From positions 1-44,598 of the forward strand of contig JADZBP010000019.1 of the NCBI GenBank assembly GCA_020852055.1: 44,598 nucleotides of DNA, read 5' to 3'. The number at the start of each line of letters is the position of its first letter. Within the stretch, counting starts at the first letter, position 1. Below the pieces are notes generated by a model. That model did not search any database. It was not told where the DNA came from and saw only the letters and a program-made list of their open reading frames with translations. This DNA is from Candidatus Latescibacterota bacterium. Its GTDB lineage: Bacteria > Latescibacterota > UBA2968 > UBA8231. Position numbers and translations under genes: made by a program. Of the stretch, positions 7,482-15,523 are shown piece by piece.

Positions 7482-8564
7482 TTAGTAGCTGTATTCGAGG
7501 CTGAGCGAGTAGGTGTTGACCCGGGCGTCGTAGTAGGGGTCGTTGGAGTTGGTGCGGCGGTGGGACCAGTGCAGGCCGGCCTCGAAGCCGGGGCTGCGGG
7601 CCGGCTGGAAGAAGCGGACCAGCTCCAGCTCGACCAGTTGCCAGTGGTCGCGGCGCTTCTCGTCGAGGCTGAGGGGCAGGCCGTTGAGATCGAGGGCCAG
7701 GCGCTCGACGTAGTCCCGCGAACCCAGCTGGCCGTCCAGCTCCAGTTGCGAGCCCCACAGCCCCAGGTGTTTGAGGGTCAGCCCCAGGGTCTGGCCCTGG
7801 TAGCTATAGCGGTCGCTGAAGAGTTCGTCGTCGAAGTCGTAGAGCGGCCCCAAGAGGAAACGCCCCTGGCCGCTGAAGCTGTGCTGGCGGGTATAATCGA
7901 GGTTGATGCCGGTGCCGGCGCCCAGGGATTGGGCCAGCCGGATTCCGCCCGATCCCTGCACCAGGTGCCGGCCCCGCTCGGCGCCGGGCAACACCCCTTC
8001 CCCGCGCCGCAGGTAGGACTTTACCCCCAGTTCGGCGCGCAGGTCCACGGTGGTGCGGCTGGGCAGGAAGCGGGTCAGCCGGGCGGCGGCGTTCTGCTCC
8101 ACGTAGCTCTGCCGGCTGACATTGCGGTACTCCTGCAGCCGCAGGGTATACCCTGCTCGCCCCACCAGATCCTCCCGCAGATAGCGTTTGGCCTCGACAA
8201 AGGCGCCGCCCCCGACAAAATCGCGGTAGTCGTAGAGCCGGCGGTCCAGGCGGGTCGAGAGGCTGAGGCCGGCGCGCAACTGGCCGGCCCGCCCGTCGCG
8301 GGTGTAGTTCAGGCCCAGGGCGTGGGCGTGGTTGAACAATTCGCGGTATTGCCCGAAGAGGCTGGCGTTGCCGGTGTAGTAGAGGCTGGTGCCGGCCGCC
8401 AGGCCCCAGTCCAGATCGGCGTAGAGCAGGTGGATCCAGTCGGCGCGGGGCTGGTTGGACTGGACCAGGTTGTCGGTATAGCTGGAGTACAGGTTGAGGC
8501 GCAGCGCCGGCTGGGCCCAGGCCGTACCCAGGCTCAGCAGCAGCGCGGCGATCAGGGGCCTCAT
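7482..8564 (-). CDS. Outer-membrane beta-barrel protein, family not identified
   Basis: The 360-residue product begins with a signal peptide cleaved near AWAQ at 15-18. The remainder alternates polar and aromatic residues in strand-length segments (for example LRLNLYSSYTDN, TSLYYTGNASLF, YTLRLQEYRNVS) and ends in an aromatic SLEYSY, as expected of a beta-barrel recognised by the Bam complex. I do not recognise a specific family. ATG at 8564 has AGGGAGG a few bases upstream. Its start overlaps the stop of the calcium-repeat gene as ATGA, so the two are probably translationally coupled, with the calcium-repeat protein made first. A joint role at the outer membrane is inferred. Confidence 0.75.
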   Translation of the reverse strand: MRPLIAALLLSLGTAWAQPALRLNLYSSYTDNLVQSNQPRADWIHLLYADLDWGLAAGTSLYYTGNASLFGQYRELFNHAHALGLNYTRDGRAGQLRAGLSLSTRLDRRLYDYRDFVGGGAFVEAKRYLREDLVGRAGYTLRLQEYRNVSRQSYVEQNAAARLTRFLPSRTTVDLRAELGVKSYLRRGEGVLPGAERGRHLVQGSGGIRLAQSLGAGTGINLDYTRQHSFSGQGRFLLGPLYDFDDELFSDRYSYQGQTLGLTLKHLGLWGSQLELDGQLGSRDYVERLALDLNGLPLSLDEKRRDHWQLVELELVRFFQPARSPGFEAGLHWSHRRTNSNDPYYDARVNTYSLSLEYSY

Positions 8565-9247
8565 CGCCGCGGCCCTCCCTTGGTCGGGGGCCGGTGCGGG
8601 TGCGGGTGCGGGCCGCGGGGGCCGTGTTTCATGCCTTCGCCCTCGAAGGGCCGGGGGTGAGGCCGGTTGTCGTTGATGCCGTCGCCGTCCTCGTCGATGA
8701 AGCGGTCGAAGGAGGGGCGGTCCTCCAGTTCCAGGCGGTTGATGAAGCGCCGCAGCAGGTCGTTCATGCCGTCTCCATCCTGGTCCACGAAACGCGGCAG
8801 GGGTTGGCGCAACTCCTCGGCGACCCGCCCGTAGCGGTAGCCCCGCAGGGAGGTCCGGGTGTAGCGCAGGCCGGTGATGTCGTTGACCCCGTCCCGATCC
8901 TGATCGACCACATTGGCGCAGCCCCCGTCGGCGCTCTGGCCGCACTCGGCGTCCAGGTCGTTGACCCCGTCCCCGTCGCGGTCGACGAAGAGATCGTTGA
9001 TGCCGTCCAGGTTCCGATCGGCAACAGCAAAGCGGTGGGCATAGGCCTTGCCGCTCACCTCGTCGCGGCCGTCGCCGTCGCCGTCGCGGAAGCGGTCGTT
9101 GATGCCGTCGCGGTTCAGGTCGACAAAGCCGAGGAACTCCTGCTTGCCGGCAGCCGCTGCCGCCGCGGCGGGAGGAGGCGTGGCCGGTTGGGCGGCAGCG
9201 AGGGAGACCAACGCCAGCAGGGCCGTCAGCACTCCGCAGAACTTCAT
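8561..9247 (-). CDS. Exported protein with repeated DxDxDG calcium-binding-like motifs
   Basis: The 228-residue product has a signal peptide (cleavage near AAAQ at 17-20) and an Ala/Pro spacer. It then has a series of short loops of the form D-x-[DN]-x-D-G-[IVM]-N-D (DLNRDGIND, DRDGDGVND, DQDRDGVND, DQDGDGMND, DEDGDGIND), as in thrombospondin type 3 and other extracellular calcium-binding repeats. A loop with paired cysteines (about 102-110) and a His/Pro/Arg-rich tail complete it. ATG at 9247 has GAGGAGGTG upstream. Calcium binding is well supported by the motif; the wider function is unknown. It is followed with a four-base overlap by the beta-barrel gene, suggesting a surface pair. Confidence 0.8.
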   Translation of the reverse strand: MKFCGVLTALLALVSLAAAQPATPPPAAAAAAAGKQEFLGFVDLNRDGINDRFRDGDGDGRDEVSGKAYAHRFAVADRNLDGINDLFVDRDGDGVNDLDAECGQSADGGCANVVDQDRDGVNDITGLRYTRTSLRGYRYGRVAEELRQPLPRFVDQDGDGMNDLLRRFINRLELEDRPSFDRFIDEDGDGINDNRPHPRPFEGEGMKHGPRGPHPHPHRPPTKGGPRR

Positions 9248-9409
9248 GGCGCCACCTCCTCGTTGTGCAGGCGGGCGATACTCAGGTGAATGATCAGCAT
9301 GAGATACGAGGCAAAAGCAGTGCCAGCCGGGGGGATGTCGGGGGCGGGCCGGCTAACCCCCCAAAACTAATACGGTTCCCGGTTTCTTCAAAGGAATACA
9401 GGTCTCCGG

Positions 9410-9464
9410 GTGCTCGACCAAAAGGTCGAAAAGCGGGGGATAGTTCGACCTGATGGTCGCGCAC
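9410..9464. repeat. Imperfect 21-bp inverted repeat made of palindromic arms
   Basis: The arms at 9410-9430 and 9444-9464 match 18 of 21 bases as inverted repeats around a 13-base spacer. Each arm contains its own dyad, CGACC-N4-GGTCG. It could be a pair of regulator half-site sets in the leader of the calcium-repeat gene or a folded RNA structure; the sequence alone does not decide. Confidence 0.6.
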
Positions 9465-9502
9465 AAAAAACAACGGGAACCGAGTCTAATACTCGATCCC
9501 CG
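9465..9502 (-). terminator. Rho-independent terminator of the ABC transporter operon
   Basis: On the - strand a 12-bp stem (bases 9491-9502 with 9474-9485, two G-U pairs) with a five-base loop ATTAG is followed by TTGTTTTTT (9465-9473). It lies about 125 bases after the ATPase stop codon. Confidence 0.75.
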
Positions 9503-9627
9503 CTAGAGCAATTGCTGTTGTCCCGCCTCGCTCGCGAAGCTCCACCACCCCGTCACCCATCCCCCGCAACGCCCCATACGTTGGGGCGTTGCGCCCCGCC
9601 GGCGCTGTCGATGGTTCTGTTGTCTGC

Positions 9628-10392
9628 CTAGTGCTCTTCCCCGGCCACCTGCACCACCTCGATGTCGAGGTCCTTGCGCAGGGCGACGCGCTCCACCTGG
9701 CCGTCCTTGATCCACACCACCCGGTCCGATACACTGAGCATCTTGTGGTCGTGGGTGGCCGAGATGATGGTCACCCCGGAGATCTCGTTCATCTCCTTGA
9801 GCAGCTCGATGATCTCGGTGCCGGTGCGCAGGTCGAGGTTGGCGGTGGGCTCGTCAGCCAGCACCACGGCTGGATCGTTGGCCAGGGCCCGGGCCACGGC
9901 CACGCGCTGCTGCTGGCCGCCCGAGAGTTCGTAGGGCTTGTGGGAGTGCCGCTCCTCCAGGCCCACCTTCTTGAGCAGCACCATGCCCTTGTCGCGCGAT
10001 TCGTCGCTGGTCAGGCCGGCAAAGACCATGGGCAGGGTGACGTTTTCGAGGGCGGTCATCACCGGGATCAGGTTGAAGGACTGGAAGATGTAGCCGATCT
10101 TGCGGCAGCGCAGCCAGGCCAGTTCGTAGGCATCGAGCTGGGCCACGTCCACCTCGTCGATGTAGACCTTGCCTTCGGAGGGTTTGTCCAGGCCGCCGAC
10201 CATGTTGAACAAGGTGCTCTTGCCCGAGCCCGAAGGCCCCATGAGCGACAGGTATTCGCCGGTGTAGATCTCCAGATCCACCCCGCGCAGGGCCTGGACC
10301 TCGGTATTGCCCATGCGGTAGATCTTTTTGACCTGCTGGGTGCGCACGACGGTGCGCTGTTCTTCGGCCGGCGGGGCCGTTTCGGTGGCCAT
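9628..10392 (-). CDS. ABC transporter ATP-binding protein, MacB/LolD type
   Basis: The 254-residue ATPase carries Walker A GPSGSGKST (52-60), Q-loop Gln104, signature LSGGQ (156-160), Walker B VVLADEP (177-183) and the switch His214. The sequence resembles the MacB/LolD/FtsE group, whose members power lipoprotein release, macrolide or peptide export, or peptidoglycan hydrolase control rather than solute uptake. ATG at 10392 is supported by GAGGAG upstream and by the normal domain start. The partner permease gene ends 14 bases before it, so the pair is one operon. No periplasmic adaptor gene is adjacent. The C-terminal 25 residues beyond the nucleotide-binding domain are charged and not distinctive. 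Confidence 0.92.
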   Translation of the reverse strand: MATETAPPAEEQRTVVRTQQVKKIYRMGNTEVQALRGVDLEIYTGEYLSLMGPSGSGKSTLFNMVGGLDKPSEGKVYIDEVDVAQLDAYELAWLRCRKIGYIFQSFNLIPVMTALENVTLPMVFAGLTSDESRDKGMVLLKKVGLEERHSHKPYELSGGQQQRVAVARALANDPAVVLADEPTANLDLRTGTEIIELLKEMNEISGVTIISATHDHKMLSVSDRVVWIKDGQVERVALRKDLDIEVVQVAGEEH

Positions 10393-10406
10393 CAATGAGG
10401 CTCCTC

Positions 10407-11114
10407 TCAGGTGTCCGAACGCATGGCTTCGACCGGCTCCATCTTGGCGGCTTTGTACGCCGGCAGCATGGCCCCCACCAGCGAGAGCAGGGTGCCGGCC
10501 ACCAGGGAGGCCAGCACAGATTGCAGGATGCCCCCCACCGGGAAATAGGTGAACACGTAACTGCCGTAGGCCAGCAGGGTCAGGCCCAGGGTCATCAGCA
10601 GGCCGATGACGATGCCGATGGAGGTGCCGACCACCCCCTGGAAGGTGGATTCGAGCAGGAAGAGCTTGATGATGAAGGAATCCAGGGCCCCCAGGCACTT
10701 CATGGTGCCGATCTCGCGGAAACGCTCGGTCACCGACATCAGCATGGCGTTGGCGATGCCCACCACACACACCAGCAGCGACAGACCGATCAGCCAGCTC
10801 TGTTTGGAACTCTCCTCCTGGGCCTGGGCCTTGGCTTCGGCCGAGGAACGGCCACCCTCGGTGCTGCCGGTCTCGATGCCGTTTTTCTGCAGCAGCAGGT
10901 TGATCTCGCTCTTATTGGCGTTCTTGAGGCTGCCGATCAGGGCGTTGCTGCTCCACACGGACATCAGGAAGGCGATGGCCAGGATGATGCCGCTGGTGGT
11001 GATCAGGGAGCGGCCGAAGCGGATCTTCAGGCTGCGAATACTGATCTCCACCGCCTTGCTCATGGGCAGGACGATCTCGCGGCCGCCTGCCACCTGTAGT
11101 CGCTGTTCACTCAT
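10407..11114 (-). CDS. ABC transporter permease, FtsX/MacB type, short periplasmic loop
   Basis: The 235-residue protein has four predicted membrane helices: about 37-54, then three in the C-terminal half including CVVGIANAML, IGIVIGLLMTLGL and SVLASLVAGTLLSLVG. The FtsX-family core motif around SVTERFREIGTMKCLGA contacts the ATPase. The periplasmic region between helices 1 and 2 is only about 60 residues, much shorter than in MacB, so the full porter domain is missing. That is closer to compact FtsX-like exporters. ATG at 11114 is used; GGAGG lies 12 bases upstream, rather far, and an in-frame GTG at 11141 is possible. Confidence 0.88.
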   Translation of the reverse strand: MSEQRLQVAGGREIVLPMSKAVEISIRSLKIRFGRSLITTSGIILAIAFLMSVWSSNALIGSLKNANKSEINLLLQKNGIETGSTEGGRSSAEAKAQAQEESSKQSWLIGLSLLVCVVGIANAMLMSVTERFREIGTMKCLGALDSFIIKLFLLESTFQGVVGTSIGIVIGLLMTLGLTLLAYGSYVFTYFPVGGILQSVLASLVAGTLLSLVGAMLPAYKAAKMEPVEAMRSDT

Positions 11115-11163
11115 CTGCTGTTTTATCCTCCGAGCGGGCACCGTGTTGCCGCGCGAGCCCCTA

Positions 11164-11193
11164 ATCTAACAAAAAATACCCACCCCGAGTCAA
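11164..11193 (-). promoter_or_regulatory. Candidate sigma-70 promoter of the ABC transporter operon
   Basis: On the - strand TTGACT (11188-11193) and TTAGAT (11164-11169) are separated by 18 bases. Transcription would start about 45 bases before the permease ATG. It sits just after the stop codon of the upstream protease gene. The -10 hexamer is the same as in the promoter at 16512-16540. Confidence 0.4.
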
Positions 11194-11195
11194 CT

Positions 11196-12983
11196 CTAAT
11201 GATGGGAGCGGGCCAGAAGCAGGGCGTCGGCCCGGTCGAAAAGCCGGAGCGCCTGATTTACTTCTTCGTCGCTTTCGAGGAGAACCCGGTAGCGCTGCTC
11301 GTCGCCCCACAGGCCGCGGGCGAACTCGGCTTTCAGCTCCGCCTCGAGGAACTGCCGGTGGGCGACAAAGGTGCTGTCCTCCACCTCGAGCTTCTTCTCC
11401 GTGCGCAGGAAGGTGCGGAATTCGGCCAACGCCTGGCCGGGAACCCGGTACTGGGTGAGGAAATCCTCGAAGCGCGCCGGCCAGTCGCGATGGCGGCCCA
11501 CCCAGCGGCTGCTGAAGTCGAAGGCCGCCCCGTTGGCCAACACCTCCTCGGAGAAACTGGAGAGCGGCGCTGATTTGAGGACCACATCCGGGGTGATGCC
11601 GCCTCCCCCGTATACCGTGCGGCCCTGGGCGGTGTGGAAGACCGGGGCATTGGCCCGCAGGCTGTCGACGGCGTTGTTGTCGACGGTGTCGAGGCCAGCT
11701 TCGATATAGGCGGCCAGATCGTCGGTGTAGGGGCGCTGGATCAGCCGGCCCAGCGGCGTGAAGTAGCGGGCCACGGTCAGGAGCAGCAGCCCGCCGTTGC
11801 TGGTGAGGGGGAACTGCTCCTGCACCAGCCCCTTGCCGAAACTGGTCTGGCCCACGATCAGCCCCAGATCCAGATCCTGGATGGCGCCGGCGACGATCTC
11901 GGAGGCGCTGGCGCTGCCGTGGTCGATCATCACCACCAGGGAGAGGGGCTCGCCATCCAGGGCGTTCTCGTCCTGGTAGTCGATGCGCGACCCAGCCTCG
12001 CGGCCTTCGGTATAGACGATCAGCTGGCCCCGGTCGAGGAAGTAGTCGGCCACCTCCACTGCCTGGGAAAGGAAACCCCCGCCATTGCCCCGCAGGTCGA
12101 GCACCAGCCGTTCCATGCCCTGGGCCGAGAGGCGGTTGAGTGCCTGCCCCAGCTCCTCGCCGGTCTGTTCGGCAAAGCGGGTGATGCGGATATAGCCGGT
12201 TCCCCCGCCCAGCATGAAGGCGTAGGGCACGCTGTGGACGGGGATGCGGTCGCGGGTCAGGGTGATTTCCAGCGGTTCCTCGACACCGGGCCGCTCCACC
12301 CGCACCCGCACCTTGGTGCCGCGCGGGCCGCGCAGCTTCTGCATCACCTGGTCGTTGGTGATGCCCTCGGTGGAGACGTCGTCGATGGCGACGATGTGGT
12401 CGCCGGCCCGCAGCCGGCCATAGGAAGGCGAGCCCTCGATGGGGGAGATGACCACCAGTTGGCCCTGGTGGATGTCGAAGTAGATGCCGATACCCTCGAA
12501 GCTGGCCTGGAAACGCTCCACCATCTCCTCCGACTCCTGCGGGTCCAGGTAGCTGGAGTGCGGATCGAGGGAGAGCAACATGCCGCTGACGGCGGCGCGG
12601 GCCAGGGAGTCGGCGGGGTAGGGGGTTTCTCGGGTGTGGCTCAGCCGGTCGAGGGTGCGGGAGAGCAGTTCCAGTTGGCCGCGGTTGTTCAGCGGCGCGC
12701 GGACGCGCAGCAGGCTGTCGGCTTCGGCCAGGGCGCTGGAGTCCTGGATGCCCTCTTCGCCCTGGGCCACTGCCTCGACCATGCCGTCCACGGCGCCTTC
12801 GAGGATGCGCAGGCTGTCCACGGGCTCGACATAGTAGCGGTGGATCTTGTCGCGCACCTCGGCGATCAGCCGCAGCTCCGGGCGCACCTCGGCGGCCAAT
12901 CCGCGCTGGTGCTGGGATTCCACCAGGCCGAGGATGGTCAGCACCGCGCAGCCGGCGATGATCAGGCGTTTGAGAGGGGACAT
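11196..12983 (-). CDS. C-terminal processing serine protease, S41 family (CtpA/Prc-like)
   Basis: The 595-residue protease is anchored or exported by an N-terminal hydrophobic segment (about 7-20). A helical region leads to a PDZ domain (about 155-235) that binds C-terminal tails of substrates. The S41 catalytic core has Ser359 in HGSASASE and Lys384 in TSFGKG; the 25-residue spacing equals that of the Ser/Lys dyad of the D1 processing protease. A C-terminal helical domain of about 130 residues follows. These proteases trim periplasmic proteins and control envelope hydrolases. GGAAGG lies seven bases before the ATG. It follows the glycosyltransferase genes after a 107-base gap and may be in the same transcript. 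Confidence 0.93.
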   Translation of the reverse strand: MSPLKRLIIAGCAVLTILGLVESQHQRGLAAEVRPELRLIAEVRDKIHRYYVEPVDSLRILEGAVDGMVEAVAQGEEGIQDSSALAEADSLLRVRAPLNNRGQLELLSRTLDRLSHTRETPYPADSLARAAVSGMLLSLDPHSSYLDPQESEEMVERFQASFEGIGIYFDIHQGQLVVISPIEGSPSYGRLRAGDHIVAIDDVSTEGITNDQVMQKLRGPRGTKVRVRVERPGVEEPLEITLTRDRIPVHSVPYAFMLGGGTGYIRITRFAEQTGEELGQALNRLSAQGMERLVLDLRGNGGGFLSQAVEVADYFLDRGQLIVYTEGREAGSRIDYQDENALDGEPLSLVVMIDHGSASASEIVAGAIQDLDLGLIVGQTSFGKGLVQEQFPLTSNGGLLLLTVARYFTPLGRLIQRPYTDDLAAYIEAGLDTVDNNAVDSLRANAPVFHTAQGRTVYGGGGITPDVVLKSAPLSSFSEEVLANGAAFDFSSRWVGRHRDWPARFEDFLTQYRVPGQALAEFRTFLRTEKKLEVEDSTFVAHRQFLEAELKAEFARGLWGDEQRYRVLLESDEEVNQALRLFDRADALLLARSHH

Positions 12984-13090
12984 GAGGCGCCTTCCACTGA
13001 GCGCGTAAGCGCAAACCCCATCGGGGCGGCGCGCTCCAGAGCGTCAGAACATAGAGCCAAGGCCGGTGCCCGGCAATAGCCTGCCGGTAG

Positions 13091-14767
13091 CTAACGGCGG
13101 GTGGAGATCTCGACCAGGGGCAATTCGGCGGGTGAAGCCGGGGTCCGTTTGGCCACCAGTTCGGCAAAGGAGCCGGGCAGCATATGGATGCGCAGCCGCC
13201 GCCGCCAGCCCTGTCGGGCCTGGGGCAAGGCGTGGGCCAGGGTGCTTTCGGTGAAGACCAGTTCGCCGATCTCGTAGTCGCGCAGCAGTTGGGGCAGCTC
13301 TTCCACCAGGCCCAGCACCTGTTTGCCGGCCAACTGCTGGCCGCGCCACTCCGGGCTCAGGCCAACCAGCCCCACCACCTCCCATTGCGCCTGTCCCAAG
13401 GCGTCGAGGTATTCGAGGAAGCGGGCCACCACCGGTTCGGTGCCCACCACCAGCAGCCGCCGCCGGCCCAGGCGGCGGGCCTGGGCCAGGTGCCCGGCGG
13501 CCAGCCGCCAGCCGGCCACCAGCGCGATATTGAAGAGCCAGGCCGCTCCGGCGGCCAGCCGCGAAAAGTTGTAGGCCTTGAAGAAGAAAACCACGGTCAC
13601 CACCCCGGCAAAACCCACGGTCACCGCCCCGGCGGCGCGCAGGGCGGAGAGGCGGTGGCGATCGTACAGGCCCAGCAGGTAGAAGGCCAGCAGCCAGGTG
13701 CCGGCCGAGCCGGCATAGACCACCAGCCATTGCAGGTCGGTATAGGGCGGCGGCGTGAGCCAGCGGGTGGGGTGGACGCTGATGCCCAGCTGGTTGCCCG
13801 CCTCCTCGATGCTGCGGATGAGCGGCGAGAGGTGGGAGTGGTAACGCAGGGCAATGCCCAGCTTGAGTCCGGTCAGCACCAATACGCCATCGAGGGCGGG
13901 CAGGGCCAGGCGCCGGCCCACGCGCACCCCCAGGGAGCCCAGGCCATACAGGACGATGCCCACCCGCAGCAGCCAGAGCGGAAAGAAGCGGTAGCGCTGC
14001 TGCATGTGTTTGCCGACGAAGATGGACATGGCCTCGTAGAAGCGGTAGAGCACCTTCATCTGCTCGGCCCGGCCGCTTTCACCTTTAAAATGAACGATGG
14101 CGGTATGCGGCTCGTAGTAGATCCGCCAGCCCGCCTGGCGCAGACGGTAACACCAATCGAGGTCCTCCCCGTACATGAAGTAGTCCTCGTCGAGCAGGCC
14201 CACCTGATCCATGGCCGCCTTGCGCACCATCATACACGAGCCGGAGAGGGCGTCCACCTCGTTGGTCTCTTCTGGGTCCAGATAGGTGAGGTTATAGGCG
14301 GCCAGGCGCCGGCTGCGGGGGAAGAGGCGGCTGAGCCCGGAAACCTTGCAGAAGGCGGCCATCGGGGTGGGGAAGCCGCGGCGGCAGGCCAGTTGCAGGG
14401 TGCCGTCCGGGTTGAGGATCTTGCAGCCCACGGCCCCAGCCTCGGGGTGGGTGTCGAGGAAGCCGACCAGGCAGCTGAGGGTGTCGCGGCGCACCACGGT
14501 GTCGGTGTTGAGCAGCAGCACGTGGCGGCCCTGAACCTGGCGCAGGGCCAGGTTGTTGCCCCCGGCGAAACCGAGGTTGCGCGGGCTGCGGATCAGTTTG
14601 ACCTGGGGAAATTTCTCCGCCACCAGATCGGCGCTGCCGTCGCGCGAGGCGTTGTCGACCACGAACAACTCGACCTGCAGACCGGCGGTTGCCTCCAGGG
14701 CGGAACGCAACGCCTGTTCGAGCAGATCGCGGGTGTTGTAGCTGACCAGCACCACGCTCAGGTCCAT
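13091..14767 (-). CDS. Fusion of a GT2 glycosyltransferase with a membrane and CoA-binding-like domain
   Basis: The 558-residue protein begins as a family-2 glycosyltransferase of the rhamnosyltransferase type (about 1-255) with VVDNAS at 37-42, NTDT at 87-90 and acidic EDLDW at 201-205. Several membrane helices follow (about 263-281, 290-306, 345-366, 378-397, 405-424). Residues about 437-555 form a Rossmann-like domain (RRLLVVGTEPVVARFLEYL) like the CoA-binding_3 domain found in front of the phosphoglycosyl transferase in WbaP/WcaJ-type enzymes. The protein stops at PLVEISTRR, just where that catalytic domain normally starts, so the initiating transferase activity is absent. The start overlaps the stop of the preceding gene as TGATG. 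Likely role: sugar addition in envelope polysaccharide assembly. Confidence 0.85.
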   Translation of the reverse strand: MDLSVVLVSYNTRDLLEQALRSALEATAGLQVELFVVDNASRDGSADLVAEKFPQVKLIRSPRNLGFAGGNNLALRQVQGRHVLLLNTDTVVRRDTLSCLVGFLDTHPEAGAVGCKILNPDGTLQLACRRGFPTPMAAFCKVSGLSRLFPRSRRLAAYNLTYLDPEETNEVDALSGSCMMVRKAAMDQVGLLDEDYFMYGEDLDWCYRLRQAGWRIYYEPHTAIVHFKGESGRAEQMKVLYRFYEAMSIFVGKHMQQRYRFFPLWLLRVGIVLYGLGSLGVRVGRRLALPALDGVLVLTGLKLGIALRYHSHLSPLIRSIEEAGNQLGISVHPTRWLTPPPYTDLQWLVVYAGSAGTWLLAFYLLGLYDRHRLSALRAAGAVTVGFAGVVTVVFFFKAYNFSRLAAGAAWLFNIALVAGWRLAAGHLAQARRLGRRRLLVVGTEPVVARFLEYLDALGQAQWEVVGLVGLSPEWRGQQLAGKQVLGLVEELPQLLRDYEIGELVFTESTLAHALPQARQGWRRRLRIHMLPGSFAELVAKRTPASPAELPLVEISTRR

Positions 14768-15507
14768 CAGCTCCGGTCCCCGCCCCGGTTGGAAGGCCGG
14801 CCCCGCCGGAAGAGGCGATAGCAGCTGAAATACAGGAGTTGTTTGGCGAAGAGCAGGTGTTCGCGCAGGTTGAGCTTGCTGCTGCTGAACTGGCGGTTGC
14901 GGAAGACAAAAGGCACGGACATGTGCCGGCTCCAGGTGCCCTTGACCAGGATCTCGAGGAAGATCTTGTACCCGGAAGAGGTGAGCTGCAGGCCCTCGAT
15001 CACCTCGCGGCGCAGGAAGAAGTACCCTGCCAGCGGGTCCTCGGCCCCGGTCAACAGCCGGGCGGCTCCCACCCCTACCTTCGAGATGAGTTTTCGGTGC
15101 CAGGCCCAGCGCTCGACCACGCTGGTTTCGCCGAAGCGGCTGCCAAAGGTCAGGTCGTATTCCCGCAGGCCGCGGATCAGCTGGGGCAGGATGGCCGGGT
15201 CGTGGCTCAAATCGGCGTCGATGACCCCCAGCAGGGGTCGGTCGGAGCGGGCGAAGCCAGCCATCACCGCCGAGCCCAGGCCCAGCTTGCCGGGCCGGTG
15301 CACCACCTTCACCGGGTACTGGGCGGCCAGGGCTTCGGCGGCCTGGCCGGTACCGTCGGGGGAGTTGTCGTCCACCACGATCAGCTCCAGGTCGATGTCG
15401 GGCGCCTTTTCCAGGACCTGGAAGATCTCCTGGGCCAGCAGGGCGATATTCTCGCGTTCGTTGTAGGTAGGGGTGATCAGCGAGATCCGCAGCGGGGTTT
15501 CGGTCAT
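14767..15507 (-). CDS. Polyprenyl-phosphate glycosyltransferase, dolichol-phosphate mannosyltransferase-like (GT2)
   Basis: The 246-residue enzyme has the GT2 fold with LITPTYNERENI at the N-terminus, VVDDNSPDGT at 44-53 and the metal-binding DADLSHDP at 97-104, all typical of the DPM1 group, which transfers a sugar from a nucleotide donor to a polyprenyl phosphate. It lacks the C-terminal membrane extension (GtrA-like or two-helix) found in many bacterial relatives. It lies 16 bases after the reductase gene and overlaps the fusion glycosyltransferase by one base (TGATG). The lipid-linked sugar could feed the GT-C enzyme encoded at 20241-21833, which is the kind of enzyme that uses such donors; this is inferred. 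Confidence 0.9.
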   Translation of the reverse strand: MTETPLRISLITPTYNERENIALLAQEIFQVLEKAPDIDLELIVVDDNSPDGTGQAAEALAAQYPVKVVHRPGKLGLGSAVMAGFARSDRPLLGVIDADLSHDPAILPQLIRGLREYDLTFGSRFGETSVVERWAWHRKLISKVGVGAARLLTGAEDPLAGYFFLRREVIEGLQLTSSGYKIFLEILVKGTWSRHMSVPFVFRNRQFSSSKLNLREHLLFAKQLLYFSCYRLFRRGRPSNRGGDRS

Positions 15508-15523
15508 GGCCCGGACGACCTGC

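Larger units (their letters stand above)
9248..9627. other. 380-bp palindrome-rich intergenic region
   Basis: No gene is visible here. Reading leftward from the ABC transporter stop, it holds a perfect 11-bp hairpin (9566-9592, loop TACGT, no T tract), a ten-base palindrome AGCAATTGCT (9507-9516), a rho-independent terminator (9465-9502) and a large imperfect inverted repeat (9410-9464). A 9-bp inverted pair, CGGTTCCCG at 9373 and CGGGAACCG at 9474, encloses the last. The rest would be the leader of the calcium-repeat gene. I could not match it to a known riboswitch. Confidence 0.6.

Noticed and set aside
7467-7490. Direct repeat TTAGTAGCT between the regulator and beta-barrel genes
   Set aside because: Nine bases covering two stop codons in an 11-base convergent gap. 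Too short to mean more than chance.
6198-8660. Long + strand frame of about 820 codons
   Set aside because: It runs out of frame through the NtrC-type gene and antisense through the beta-barrel gene. The product is Arg/Gly/Pro-rich and domain-free.
9566-9592. Perfect 11-bp hairpin after the ABC transporter ATPase gene taken as terminator
   Set aside because: No T tract on either strand; the better terminator is at 9465-9502.
12984-13090. CCGGCA/TGCCGG hairpin in the gap before the S41 protease gene
   Set aside because: Only six pairs and no T tract; not a convincing terminator, and no promoter was found in the gap.
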